Assembly (NCBI GenBank): GCA_948957135.1
Contig: CARDBT010000061.1
Location: forward strand, 1-25,451
Source: COE1 sp910588595
Lineage (GTDB): Bacteria > Bacillota > Clostridia > Lachnospirales > Lachnospiraceae
DNA: 25,451 nt
Direction of reading: 5' to 3'
Below the pieces are notes generated by a model. The model was given only the letters and a program-made list of their open reading frames with translations, did not search any database and was not told the origin of the DNA. A program made the position numbers and the translations under genes. Below are positions 1 to 11,000 of this stretch, in pieces. Each line of letters opens with the position of its first letter. Within the stretch, counting starts at the first letter, position 1.

Positions 1-84
1 GATAATTCAGGATTATCAATCATCTAACAGTTATAAAGGCACCAATCCAAATGGTTTATTCCATTCGGAATGATGCCTTTTCAT

Positions 85-1005
85 TTATATCTGAAAATCT
101 TTCCTCGGATGCTTCGTAGTGAGGATATCCCTCTGCTTGGACATTGCAACATGCGTATAAATTTCTGTAATATTGATCGAACTATGTCCCAATATTTCCT
201 GGATATACCGGATATCGACATCAGCCTCCAACAGGCTTGTAGCAAAGGTATGACGGAACATATGTGGAGTGATATGCAGGTCAATCGCTGCGAGCGACGT
301 ATACCTGTTGATCATTCTGCGGACAGCCTGATCTGATAGCTCTTTACCATTCTGATTTGCGAAAAAGTGTCCGCAGCTTTGTATTTCCGTCTGGAAATCC
401 TTTTTATACCGCTCCAGAATACTGACAACATCATCATTTCCAATCTGCACCTTTCGTTCTTTAGAACCTTTTCCATAGATTAATATCGTTCGATCATACA
501 GATTTACACTTTCCACATTCAGTGAACAGAGCTCAGAAATCCGCATTCCAGTAGCAAATAGCAGTTCTATCACGGCGGCATCTCTCAAGGCATTGCGTTT
601 CTTATAATCTGTTTTGGCATCTGACAGTTGTTTGTAGATAATGGACAAAAATGTTTCGATCGTATGGAGCGGGATCGTTTTAGGCAGGAGCACAGGTTCA
701 CGAAATTTCACTTGTATTTTACTAAAAGGATTTCGTTCGATCAGATCCCTGTATTCGAAGTAATGAAAAAGGGCTTTTAAGGAAGCAATTTTTCTTTTTA
801 CTGTCCTGGGCTTGTATTTCTGGTGAAGCCCGGTAATGAAATCTTCCAGCAGTTTTGGAGAAATTTCCAAAATATCAGCTGGCTGGACATGGCTGCAAAA
901 CTGGGACAGGTCAATTCTGTACGCCCGCAGTGTTTTTGCATCCAGCCTCTTTTGATTCTGACAGTAGCCCAGGTAGTTGGTTACATGTGTCTGTAAATCA
1001 TTCAT
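85..1005 (-). CDS. Tyrosine recombinase / integrase (XerC/XerD-like)
   Basis: Site-specific DNA recombinase of the tyrosine (phage integrase) family, which cuts and rejoins DNA through a 3'-phosphotyrosine intermediate. Counting from the ATG (306 aa), an N-terminal SAM-like DNA-binding domain covers about residues 1-90. The catalytic domain shows Arg155 in ATGMRISELCSL, a GKGSKERKV lysine turn, His248-x-x-Arg251 in HMFRHTFATSLLEAD, His274 in LGHSSINITEIYTH, and the nucleophile Tyr283 nine residues later, so the full RKHRHY set is present. I chose ATG 1005 because AAGGAG lies 9 bases upstream; a TTG two codons earlier would sit only 3 bases from it. Length fits XerC/D-like proteins, but no chromosomal xer neighbours are seen. 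It may be a mobile-element integrase or a resident recombinase of unknown target. No attachment site was identified. Confidence 0.93.
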   Translation of the reverse strand: MNDLQTHVTNYLGYCQNQKRLDAKTLRAYRIDLSQFCSHVQPADILEISPKLLEDFITGLHQKYKPRTVKRKIASLKALFHYFEYRDLIERNPFSKIQVKFREPVLLPKTIPLHTIETFLSIIYKQLSDAKTDYKKRNALRDAAVIELLFATGMRISELCSLNVESVNLYDRTILIYGKGSKERKVQIGNDDVVSILERYKKDFQTEIQSCGHFFANQNGKELSDQAVRRMINRYTSLAAIDLHITPHMFRHTFATSLLEADVDIRYIQEILGHSSINITEIYTHVAMSKQRDILTTKHPRKDFQI

Positions 1006-1230
1006 GATCAAAATCTCCTTATCTTTTGTATTTCAAGATATATCCTACATGGATTTTAACAGAAATGCACCTGCCAAATAAAGACGTACTTTTTTCCAGA
1101 CTATGATAGCTATATTAACGAGTAAGTCTCAGACGATTGCTGGGGGAATGTATCCCTTTCAGACAGAAGCTTTTTACCAAAGAGCAATATTCAAATACTT
1201 GCTGACAGTGTTTTGCGCGGGACTGCGAAT

Positions 1231-1259
1231 AATAAGAGGCTGCATTTCTGCAGCCTCTC
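1231..1259 (-). terminator. Rho-independent terminator of the CD3324-family gene
   Basis: A perfect 10-bp stem (AGAGGCTGCA, 1235-1244, pairing with 1249-1258) with a TTTC loop lies 5 bases past the stop codon of the minus-strand gene ending at 1264. Read on the minus strand it is followed by a T-rich tail (TTATTATT). Confidence 0.8.
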
Positions 1260-1263
1260 ACGG

Positions 1264-1527
1264 TCATTTCTGATATATTATTTTGCGGATCGCATAGATA
1301 GAGAGGTGATATCTGTCGGCAAGTTCCTCCATGGAGATGCCATTCCTGTATGCCTCAACGATCCTGCGGTTTCTCTGGATCAGTTCCTCGCGGTAGCCCG
1401 ATGATTCTCCCCAGCATTTGCGCTGTTCATGGATTGCCGGAACATATATATAACCGCCCTGTATGTATTCCTGCAGCTCCTGAACCAATTCGCGGGGAAG
1501 AAGTCCTGCGGCATTCACATATTTCAT
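1264..1527 (-). CDS. CD3324 family small protein with helix-turn-helix-like C-terminus
   Basis: Small protein (87 aa) that I recognise as the CD3324 family found across Clostridia. Typical features are the start MKYVNAAGLLP, the motif GGYIYVPA, and the stretch KCWGESSGYREELIQRN followed by a helix-turn-helix-like end (ISMEELADRYHLSIYAIRKI, about residues 66-85). The family has no firm biochemical function; the C-terminus resembles the DNA-recognition part of sigma-like or resolvase-like HTH proteins, so DNA binding is an inference. ATG 1527 is chosen because AAGGAGGAAG precedes it at good spacing; an upstream in-frame start at 1557 lacks such a site. The gene stands alone with its own terminator and a structured upstream region (1560-1635). 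Confidence 0.72.
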   Translation of the reverse strand: MKYVNAAGLLPRELVQELQEYIQGGYIYVPAIHEQRKCWGESSGYREELIQRNRRIVEAYRNGISMEELADRYHLSIYAIRKIIYQK

Positions 1528-1559
1528 TTGGTCTTCCTCCTTGATTAAAATGATCAAGT

Positions 1560-1635
1560 TGCAAAGCCAATGAAACGGATCAGGTGACTGTGATCACTCC
1601 ATGCAGGTGTCACCTGTCACTGGCTTTGCATGGAG
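1560..1635. other. Nested and mutually exclusive inverted repeats in a gene-free stretch
   Basis: The bases 1560-1573 (TGCAAAGCCAATGA) pair with 1617-1630 in 13 of 14 positions, enclosing a second perfect 7-bp stem (AGGTGAC 1582-1588 with GTCACCT 1609-1615). An alternative 9-bp stem pairs CTCCATGCA (1597-1605) with TGCATGGAG (1627-1635) around a smaller GGTG/CACC hairpin. The two folds share 1627-1630 and exclude each other. The element lies 33 bases upstream of the CD3324-family start on the minus strand, so it could be its leader or an operator; it fits no riboswitch class I can recognise. Confidence 0.45.
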
Positions 1636-1848
1636 CCGGGCTTGACTGCCCATTTCTGCGGCAAGATGCATACGCTCCCTCCTTCCTTCCTGTCTTGACA
1701 CAAGATTCAGGCGCTTATAACTTCGAAGTAAATGCAGCATTGTACCGATAACAGTTTTCTGCTCGTGTTAACGGATAGTGAGATTATATCATATCCTGAA
1801 ATCTTTTTTCAATAGATGATCTCAACGGGAACAATAATGCTATTTTTT

Positions 1849-1888
1849 AAAACGTTTATTGGCAGATACCAATGGACGTTTTTCTTTT
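1849..1888 (+). terminator. Terminator-like hairpin upstream of the NRPS promoter
   Basis: AAAACGTTTATTGG (1849-1862) pairs with CCAATGGACGTTTT (1869-1882) as 14 bp including two G-U pairs, with a 6-base loop and the tail TTTCTTTT on the plus strand. It sits just upstream of the promoter element at 1902 and would insulate operon 1 from upstream transcription. The bases 1636-1848 contain no gene that I can support. Confidence 0.55.
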
Positions 1889-1901
1889 GGGAACAGTTCC
1901 T

Positions 1902-1970
1902 TGCAATCGATACCCAAAAAAGTGCGAATGGTACTCGAACGATCAAATGGATCACGGGATATGCTATCAT
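1902..1970 (+). promoter_or_regulatory. Promoter/operator element, copy A (drives NRPS operon 1)
   Basis: This 69-base block matches 13639-13707 without gaps in 57 positions; the first 31 bases differ at one position. It ends in an extended -10 box TGCTATCAT (TATCAT at 1965-1970). No good -35 box lies 17 bases upstream; instead there are two AATGG-type direct repeats (GAATGG 1926-1931 and AAATGG 1945-1950) 19 bases apart, the second overlapping the -35 position. That layout fits an activator-dependent promoter. Predicted transcription starts near 1977, followed by AAAGGAGGG (2011-2019) and the ATG at 2028. Confidence 0.7.
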
Positions 1971-2027
1971 AAAAAATGGAAAAATATGATCAATGATTTA
2001 TGAATCATATAAAGGAGGGCATGACAG

Positions 2028-5000
2028 ATGGATTTTCCCACAAATTTTTTGGACAGGTTTCAGCATATCGTGAGTCAGTACCCAGACAGGACAGCGATCG
2101 TGGATATGGATGGGGCGAGGTGCACCACCTATCGTGAGCTCGGCGAACTGAGCCGAAGGGTTGCGGCAAAGCTCTGCGCGCAGGCCAAGTCCGGTGCGGT
2201 AAGCGGGATCGACGGGAGGTCGGTTCTGGTCTGTATGGACAGGCGGATGGAGTATGTGGCGGCGGAGATCGGCATTATGATGGCAGGTGCGGCGTATGTG
2301 CCGCTGATCCCGGAGTACCCGCAGGACAGGGTGGACTATATCTGTAAGGATTGTGATGCGGTGTGCTGTATTGACGCTGCGTGGATGGAAGAGCTTGGGA
2401 AAGCGGCAGGCTGCGAATGGGATCTTGAGGAAGGCGGATACAGTAAATACAATAAAAATAGGGCTCTGATCGTCTACACGTCGGGTTCCACCGGTCTGCC
2501 CAAGGGTATCGCACACAACCATGAGGGGCTGTTTGACGGTATTATGTGCATTGTGCAGACGCTTGGTTATGATGACCAGACTTGTCTTGCGGCTGCTGCC
2601 CCGATGTCGTTTGTGGTGACGCTGATGGAGTATCATGCGGTGTTGAGCTGCGGCGGATGTGTCCACATGCTTTCTGAGGAGGTTCGCAGAGATGTGCGCC
2701 TGCTGGAGGAGTACTATGCAGAAAAGGACATCACCTGCGGCTTCATCAGTCCCCAGATGCTGCGCTATTTTAAGAACAAGGGGAAGGCGTTGAAACTGGT
2801 CATGACCGGAAGCGAGCGGGTATCTATGTTGAGCGGAGACGGCTATGTGCTGTATAATCTTTATGGCTGCAGCGAGGCAGGGCTTCTGATATCAGCCTTT
2901 CGGGTGGAGGAACCTATGGAAAATACGCCCATCGGAAAGCCTGTGCAGGGAGTGGAGATACGCCTGCTGGATGAGCAGGGAGAGGAAGTTCCGGACGGCG
3001 AGATAGGGGAGATCTGTGCGCTTGGCAAGCTGGGTGAGTGCTACCTGAACATGGAAGAGCAGAGCGCCCGGACATTCCAGGTTCAGGAGGATGGAAGGAT
3101 CCTGCTGCACACCGGAGATTTGGGGAGAAGACTGCCGGATGGAAATTATGTGTATGTAAACCGCCGGGACTGGATGGTAAAGATCAACGGACAGCGTGTG
3201 GAAACAGGGGAGATCGAGATGTGCCTGGCGGCAGTGCCGGGAGTGAAAAATGCCGTGGTGAAGGCTTTTGAAGATGAGAACGGGCAGAATTACCTGTGCG
3301 GGTATTATGTGGCAGGTGCGGAAGTCGTTCAGGAGGATATCCGCGCACTGCTGAAAAAGTCACTGCCGGATTATATGATCCCTCGTTTCCTCAAGAGACT
3401 CGACAAGCTTCCGAAAAATGTGAACGGAAAACTGGACAGGACTGCGCTGCAGGCGCCGGGTGTCTCGGAGTACAAAGCGGAGTACAGGGCGCCGGAGAAC
3501 GAGACGCAGCGCAGGCTCTGTGATGCCTTTGAGCGCGTTTTGGACTGTGGGACAGTGGGGATCGACGACGACTTTTTCCGGCTGGGCGGCGATTCCATCA
3601 ATGTCCTGAAACTGGCGGAATGTCTGGCGGATGCCGCACTGACGCCCCAGCTGGTGCTCAGGGGCAGGACACCGGAGCAGATCTCGGTACTGATGCAGCA
3701 GGATGCGCAGTCGCAGGCGGTTCTGCAGGAGACACAGGAACAGAGAACAGAGATAGATATAGAGACAAAGACAGAGTACCCGCTCACAGATTCCCAGATG
3801 GGAGTCTATCTGGAGTGTGCAAATGAGCCGGACACAACGATGTACAACATTCCGATGTGCTGTGGACTGCCGAGTGATATGGATCTGAACCGGTTCTGCG
3901 AGACGGTGGAGACAGTGCTTTCTATGCATGCCGCGTTTGGCGTCACGATCGTGCAGCGGGAGGGGATTCCTGTCATGCGCGTGTGTCCGGAATATGCTGC
4001 GGCGTCTGTGGAGATACATGAGACAGATGACATTGAGGAGACGAAAACAGCGTTTGTGCGTCCGTTCCGCATCGGGGAGGAGCCGCTCTACCGCATGGCA
4101 GTATACAGGCAGCAGAACAGAAACTATTTCCTGTTTGACGTGCATCATCTGATCTTTGACGGAACGTCCGTGAAAGTGTTTCTGGAAGAGATCTCACTGT
4201 TATTTGCGGGGAAGGATCGGGAGCTCAGACCGGAGACATGTTCCCCGCTGGACATGGCGCTCAGAGAGACGTCCCTGAAAACGACGCCGCAATACCGGGC
4301 GGCGCAGGAATATTTTCAAAAGAAACTGGCGGACGTGGAAGCCGGGGACAGTCTGATCAAGGATCACAGACCAAAGACTGTCAGCACCGCGTGTGCCTCT
4401 GTTCGGGTATCGCTGGGAGAGACGGTGCCTGTCCTTGCGGTCGAGCAGTTTGTGCGCCAGAACGGGATTTCCGAGAACACGCTGTTTCTCGGCGCGTTTG
4501 CCTATGCGCTGGGCAAATATACGGGGGAGAACAGAAGCCTGTTCTGCACGGTGAACAACGGGCGGCACGCGGCTGAGCTTGCCAATTCTGTCGGCATGTT
4601 TGTCAGGACACTTCCGATGGCGCAGTCGTGGGACGAGATTTCCGCGGTATGTGCCTACCTGCAGGAATTCCAGCAGCATTTTTATGAGACGATGGAGCAC
4701 GACTGCATTTCATTTGGGGAGCTTGCGCGGGAGTACGGGATCGCCTCGGACATTCTGTTTGTCTACCAGGGGGAGATGCTGAGCGGGCTGTCGATCGACA
4801 ACAAACAGTACCCGGCGTGCCCGGTTCCGCCAAGGGATGTGCAGGCGGATATCTCGGTCATGGTGATGAAGGGACAGGGCGGCTATGAGATCACGCTGGA
4901 TTACCGCACGGATCTCTACCGTGCAGAGACCGCGCGCGGATTGCAGAGAATGTTCGTGCAGGTGCTGAGCGGAATGCTGACCTGCGCCACGCTGAGAGAA

Positions 5001-8000
5001 ATGACACTGGTGTCAGAATCTGACCTGCGCCTGCTCGAGAGTTTTCACGGGGAGGAGCTTTGGTATGACAAGTCGAAGACGGTGGTCGATTTGTTCCGGG
5101 AGCAGGTAAAGCGGACACCGGAGAACAGGGCGGTGATCTATAAGGATCATACATACACCTACGCGCAGCTGGATGACCTGACAGACCGTCTTGCCGCATA
5201 CATCGCTGGTTTTGGTATCGGCAGGGAACAGGCGGTGTCCGTGCTGATCCCGCGCTGTGAGTATATGGCGATCGCCTCGCTGGGCGTCCTGAAGGCGGGG
5301 GCTGCCTATCAGCCGCTCGATCCGACTTACCCCAGGGAGCGTCTGGCGTTCATGCTCGAGGACGCGGAAGCGCAGTTATTGATCGCGGATGAATCTCTTT
5401 TGCCGCTTGTGCCGGATTATCGCGGCTATGTCCTTCTGACAAAGGATATTCAGGATCTGCCGCAGGTGTCACAGCTGCCGCAGCCGCCGGAACCGAAGGA
5501 TCTGTTTATACTGCTGTACACGTCAGGATCCACCGGACTGCCGAAGGGATGCATGCTCGAGCATAGAAATATCGTGGCATTCTGCCACTGGTATCGAACG
5601 TATTATGGCCTGCAGCCGGAGAGCTGTGTCGCGGCGTACGCAAGCTACGGTTTTGACGCACATATGATGGATCTGTACCCGGCGCTGACGACAGGCGCCT
5701 CATCCTGCATCATCGAGGAGGCGCTGCGTCTGGATCTGGACGAGCTCAACCGGTATATGGAATCGCAGAACGTCACGCACTTGTTCATGACGACACAGAT
5801 CGGCAGGGCATTTGCGACCGCAATGCGCAGCCGTACATTGAAGCATCTGATCATGGGCGGTGAGGCACTCACACCGTTTGCGCCTGAGGGCAGCACGGTT
5901 TATTACAATATCTATGGACCTACAGAGTGCACCGTGAATGCCACGGTCTATGAAGTGGCGGTGCTTGAGGAGGATGTGCCGATCGGGAAGGCGATCTCCA
6001 ATATCAGGCTCTATGTGCTCGATGCATTTGGCAGGCGTGTTCCGGCGGGCGTGCCGGGCGAGCTGTGCATTGCAGGTACACAGGTGTCCAGGGGCTATCT
6101 GAACCGCCCGGAGAAGACGGCGGAGGTGTATTCCGAGAATCCGTTTTGCGCGCATGACGATTACCGCAGGATGTACCATACAGGAGATATCGTGCGTTTT
6201 CTGCCGGATGGGAACATACAGTTTATCGGACGGCGCGACGGACAGGTCAAGATCAGGGGATTTCGCATCGAGCTGACAGAGGTGGAGGAAGTTATCCGCA
6301 GATTTCCGGGTATTAAGGACGCGGCGGTGGCAGCGTTTGACGAGCCGGCTGGCGGAAAGTATATTGCAGCCTATGTCGTGTCGGATGAGACGGTGGACAT
6401 TGCGGCGATGAACCTGTTTATCGAGGAGCGCAAGCCGCCCTACATGGTTCCGGCAGTGACGATGCAGATTGATAAGATCCCGCTGAACCAGAATCAGAAG
6501 GTAGACAAACGCGCGCTGCCCAAACCGGAGCGGAAACAGGAGGAGCTGACAGCGCCGAAGAATGCCGTACAGCAGAAAATATTTGACTGTGCGGCGGATG
6601 TGATCGGGCACAGGGAGTTTGGCATCAATACGGATCTCTACCGTGCAGGGCTGACTTCGATCGGTGCCGTGAAGTTCACGGTAACGCTGTCTGCGGCATT
6701 TGACGGGGCTGTCGTCCGCAATAAGGATCTGAAAGAAAACAATACGGTTGAAAAACTGGAGCGCTTTTTCGGGCAGGGCATCGCGAAGGAAGTGTTCGAA
6801 AAACAGGACGCTTACCCGCTGACACAGACACAGGGCGGTATCTTTGTGGAGTGCGCGGCAAACCCGAAGAGCACGATCTACAATATTCCGTTTTTGTTCC
6901 GGCTGGATGAGACAGTCGATCTGCAGCGGCTCAAAAAGGCGGTTGAGATGACGGTCGAAGCGCACCCGTACATCAAGACGACACTGCACATGGACGAAAA
7001 CGGCGACATCTGGCAGAAGCGAGGCGATGAGGCACCGTTCGAGGTGGTGGTCAGGGATTTGCTTGATGAGGAAACATTGGTCAAGCCCTATGAGCTGATG
7101 GACGGAAGGCTGTTTCGCATCGAACTGTATGATACGCCGGGCGGCAAGTATCTCTTTATGGAGTTTCATCACATCATCAGTGACGGAACCTCGTGCGGTA
7201 TCTTTATCAGGGATATCAACTGCGCGTATGCGGGAGAGCAGCCACAGTGCGAGTCGTTTTCCGGTTATGAGGCGGCTCTTGTGGAGCAGAAGGCGCTGCA
7301 GGGGGAGGAGTATGTGCGCGCAAAAGCATATTACGATTCCGTCTTTAAGAACTGTGACACGGAGTTCCTCCCGGCGAAGGACAATGTGAGCGGGCAAACG
7401 AGAGCCGGTGTGCAGAGTGAGGGTGAAAAGCCTGCTGTCGGCATCTATAACAGGAGTGTGCCGGCGGATCTAAAGGCGCTGCAGGAGTTCTGTGCCGAGA
7501 ACCGGATTACCATGAACGCGCTGTTTACCGCGGCGTTTGGCTTTGTGACAGGGCGCTATGTCTACAAGGATGAGGCGGTGTTTACGACAATCTATAATGG
7601 AAGGAATGACTCGCGCCTGTCGTCGGCAGTCGGCATGTTTGTCAGGACGCTTCCGGTCTACTGCAATATTGACGGGGATCGGGAGATCGGGGAGTATCTG
7701 CGGGAGATCGGCACGCAGCTGGTGGACAGCATGAACGCTGACATCTATTCCTTTGCGGAGATCAGCAGGGCATATGGGATCAAGGCGGACATCATGTTTG
7801 CCTTCCAGGGCGATCAGTTCGAGTTTGCAGAGATCGCAGGAAAACCGGCTGTCATGGAGCAGCTGCGGCTTGACACGGCGAAGGCGCCGCTCTCGGTGGA
7901 TGTAGCTGTGGCGGACAGTGAAGTCCGCTATCAGGTGGAGTACCGCAGTGATTTCTATGAAGAATGTACGATCGCCGGACTGATCGACAGTCTTGTCACC

Positions 8001-11000
8001 GTCATTGCAGAGATGCAGGAGAAGCAGTACATAAGACAGATCTGCATGGTGAGCGGTGCAGCGCGGGAAGAGCTTGACAGTTACAACGTGACAACACACC
8101 CGGTGGAGCAGACGACGGCGAATATCCTGTTTGAGCGGCAGGCGGCACGTTTTCCGGATAAGACCGCGGTGATCGCGAACGGGGAAAAACGGACGTTCTC
8201 CGAGTTGAACGCGAATGCCAACAAGATCGCAAACCGCCTGCTGGAGATGGGACTCTCGATAGAACAGATGGTTGGCGTGATGATGCCGCGGACAGTGGAT
8301 GTGTACGCAGTGCGGCAGGGTATCATGAAGGCAGGCGGCGCATTTCTGCCGATCGATCCCGAGTACCCCGACGAGCGCGTCTCCTACATTCTCGAGGATT
8401 CGGGAGCAAAGTTTGTCATCATGCCGCAGCAGCTGGCTAAGGAGCGCAGTCTGTTTGCCAGGACACTGCCTGTGCAGACACTGATCCTGGAAGAACTTCT
8501 GGCGGACGGCGGCGACACGCACAACCCGCAGGTGGACATCAGACCGGAAAACCTGTGTTACTGTATCTACACCTCGGGTTCTACCGGAAAGCCGAAGGGC
8601 GTGATGATCGAGCACCGAAACCTGGTGAATTATGTGGACGACAATCCGTTCAATGTCGAGGCGCAGTCCTATGTACAGAATGCGTCTGTATCGCTCGCGT
8701 TTGCGGCGATTACGTTCGACGTCTCGATCCTGGAGGAATGCATACCGCTGTACCACGGCATCACAGTCTGCATGGCAAACGAGGAGGAGATCCACAATCC
8801 GCTCGCGCTGTCCAAGCTGATCCTGGCGCACGGGGTGAATATGCTGACCTGTACGCCATCCTATCTGATCAATGTGATCGACATGCCGGAAATGAAGGAT
8901 GCGCTGTCCCGGATCAAGGTGTTCAATGTCGGTGCGGAGGCATTTCCGGATGCGCTGTATGATAAGATCATGGCACTCGGGACGGATGCCAGGGTGTTTA
9001 ACGGATACGGACCGACTGAAACGACGATCGGCTGTGCATTTGAGCTGGTAACGGGCGGGGCGGTCACGATCGGAAAGCCGATGGCAAATATCCAGATGAT
9101 GATGCTGGACAAGTACCGCAACCTGCTTCCGGCGGGCGTTCCGGGCGAACTGCTGATCATCGGAAACGGAGTGGGCAGAGGATATGTCGGCAAGCCGGAG
9201 ATGACAGCGGACAAGTTCATCGGATTTGAGGGAAAGAAAGCGTACCGCAGCGGTGATCTCGCGCGGTGGAACCACCACGGCAGAATCGAGTTTATGGGGC
9301 GCATGGACAATCAGGTCAAGCTGCGCGGACTGCGCGTCGAGCTCGATGAGATCGAGAATGTCATCAACCGCTACCCGACAGTGAAGTCGAGCGTTGTCCT
9401 TGTGAAAGAGAAGGATTCCATCCAGTTTCTGTGCGGTTATTTTGTGGCGCAGGAGCAGATCGAGAAACAGAATCTGACCTGTTTCCTGAAGAAGTACCTG
9501 ACGCCCTACATGGTTCCGAGCGTGCTGATACAGCTCCCGGAATTTCCGCTCACCAACAACGGAAAGGTGGACAAGCGGGCGCTGCCGGAGCCGGAGTATC
9601 TGACGGACGAACGGGATTATGTGGAGCCGCGCACAGAACTGCAGCGCAGGCTGTGTGACATCTTTGCGATGGCGCTCGGTGTGAAGCGGATCGGCATTGA
9701 GGATGACTTCTTTGAAAACGGCGGGACGTCGCTCTCCGCATCCAAGGTGGCGATGAAGTGCATGAGTGCAGGGATCGAGGTGGCTTACGCGGATCTGTTT
9801 ACATACAAGACGCCGCTCGCGCTCGAGCAGTTTATCCTTGCGCGAAAGCACGAGAAAAAAGCGGAAGATGCAGAGCGCACAGAGAAAGCCAATGGCGGCG
9901 GAGACAGCGCGGAGGATGTCATCAAGGACATACTGAGCCGGAATACGGTAGAGCGCGTCGATGAGATCAGGACAGCCGCAATGGGGAATGTGCTATTGAC
10001 GGGGGCGACTGGGTTCCTCGGTGCACATATTCTCAAGACGATGATCGAGCAGTGCGACAACCGGATCTACTGCCTGCTGCGGAAGGGGAATGCGCCGTCG
10101 CTGGAGAAACGGCTAAAGAGCATGCTGGTCTACTATTTCAGCAATCCTTATGAGGAGCTTTTCGGCGACAGGATCTTTGTCCTCGAGGGGGACATCACGG
10201 ACGCGGACAGCGTGGCGGCGCTGCGGGAGTATGATTTTGAGCAGGTCATCAACTGTGCGGCGTGTGTCAAGCATTTTGCGGCGGACGATATTCTGGAACG
10301 GGTAAACTACCAGGGAGTATTGAATCTGATCAGCCTGTGCACCAGGAGCGGGAGGGAGCTGATCCATATTTCGACAGTGAGCGTCGCGGGGGAGAATGTC
10401 GGGGGCAGATTTCCGGCTGAAAAGAAGCTGCATGAAAATGAACTGTCCTTCGGACAGAGCATTTCAAACAAGTATATCGACACGAAGTTCCGTGCGGAGA
10501 TGGCGGTCCTGGAGGCAGCCTCAAAGGGCATGAAGGGCAGGATCGTCCGTGTCGGCAACCTGATGAGCCGCGTCAGTGACGGGGAGTTCCAGATCAATTC
10601 TGTCACAAACGGATTTATGCGCACCCTGCGGGGATATGTGGCGCTTGGAAAGTTCCCGGTCTCCCTGATGGACATGCCGGCGGAATTTTCACCGATCGAC
10701 GCAACGGCGGAAGCGATCGTGAAACTAGCCGCGTCAGAGGGGGATTTCAGTGTATTTCACGCGTACAGCAGCTATGTGATCCAGATGGCGGACGTCATCG
10801 AGCAGATGAACGCACTGGGGATCTGGGTGGATATCGTCAGCGATGAGGCGTTTGAGACTGCACTGCTGAGTGCGCTCGAAAATGAGGAGAAAAATGAGCT
10901 GATATCCGGACTGATCGCCTACCTGTCGAGCGATGTGGAGGAGGCAAGCGCCTATATCGACGCGGACAACAGCTTCACGACAAAGGCGCTGTACCGGCTC

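Noticed and set aside
1213..1544. Plus-strand open frames opposite the CD3324-family gene
   Set aside because: They lie opposite a gene with a good ribosome site, family match and terminator; no support of their own.
1694..1725. TTGACA followed by TATAAC as a promoter in the gene-free stretch
   Set aside because: Spacer is only about 15 bases and no gene follows directly on that strand.
1926..1950. AATGG repeats as a LytTR/AgrA-type binding site
   Set aside because: On the reverse strand they loosely resemble such half-sites, but spacing is 19 rather than about 21 bases and the cores do not match well enough.
1902..1980. Copy A of the repeat as a leftover 3' end of a second phosphopantetheinyl transferase gene
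   Set aside because: The matching frame is open, but differences between copies are not biased to third codon positions and the similarity covers the promoter boxes, not the enzyme motifs.
5700..9851. Very long minus-strand open frames (565 aa at 5700-7397 and 793 aa at 7470-9851)
   Set aside because: They mirror the codon pattern of NRPS1, are rich in Arg/His/Leu, and show no domain or ribosome site; shadows of the synthetase gene.
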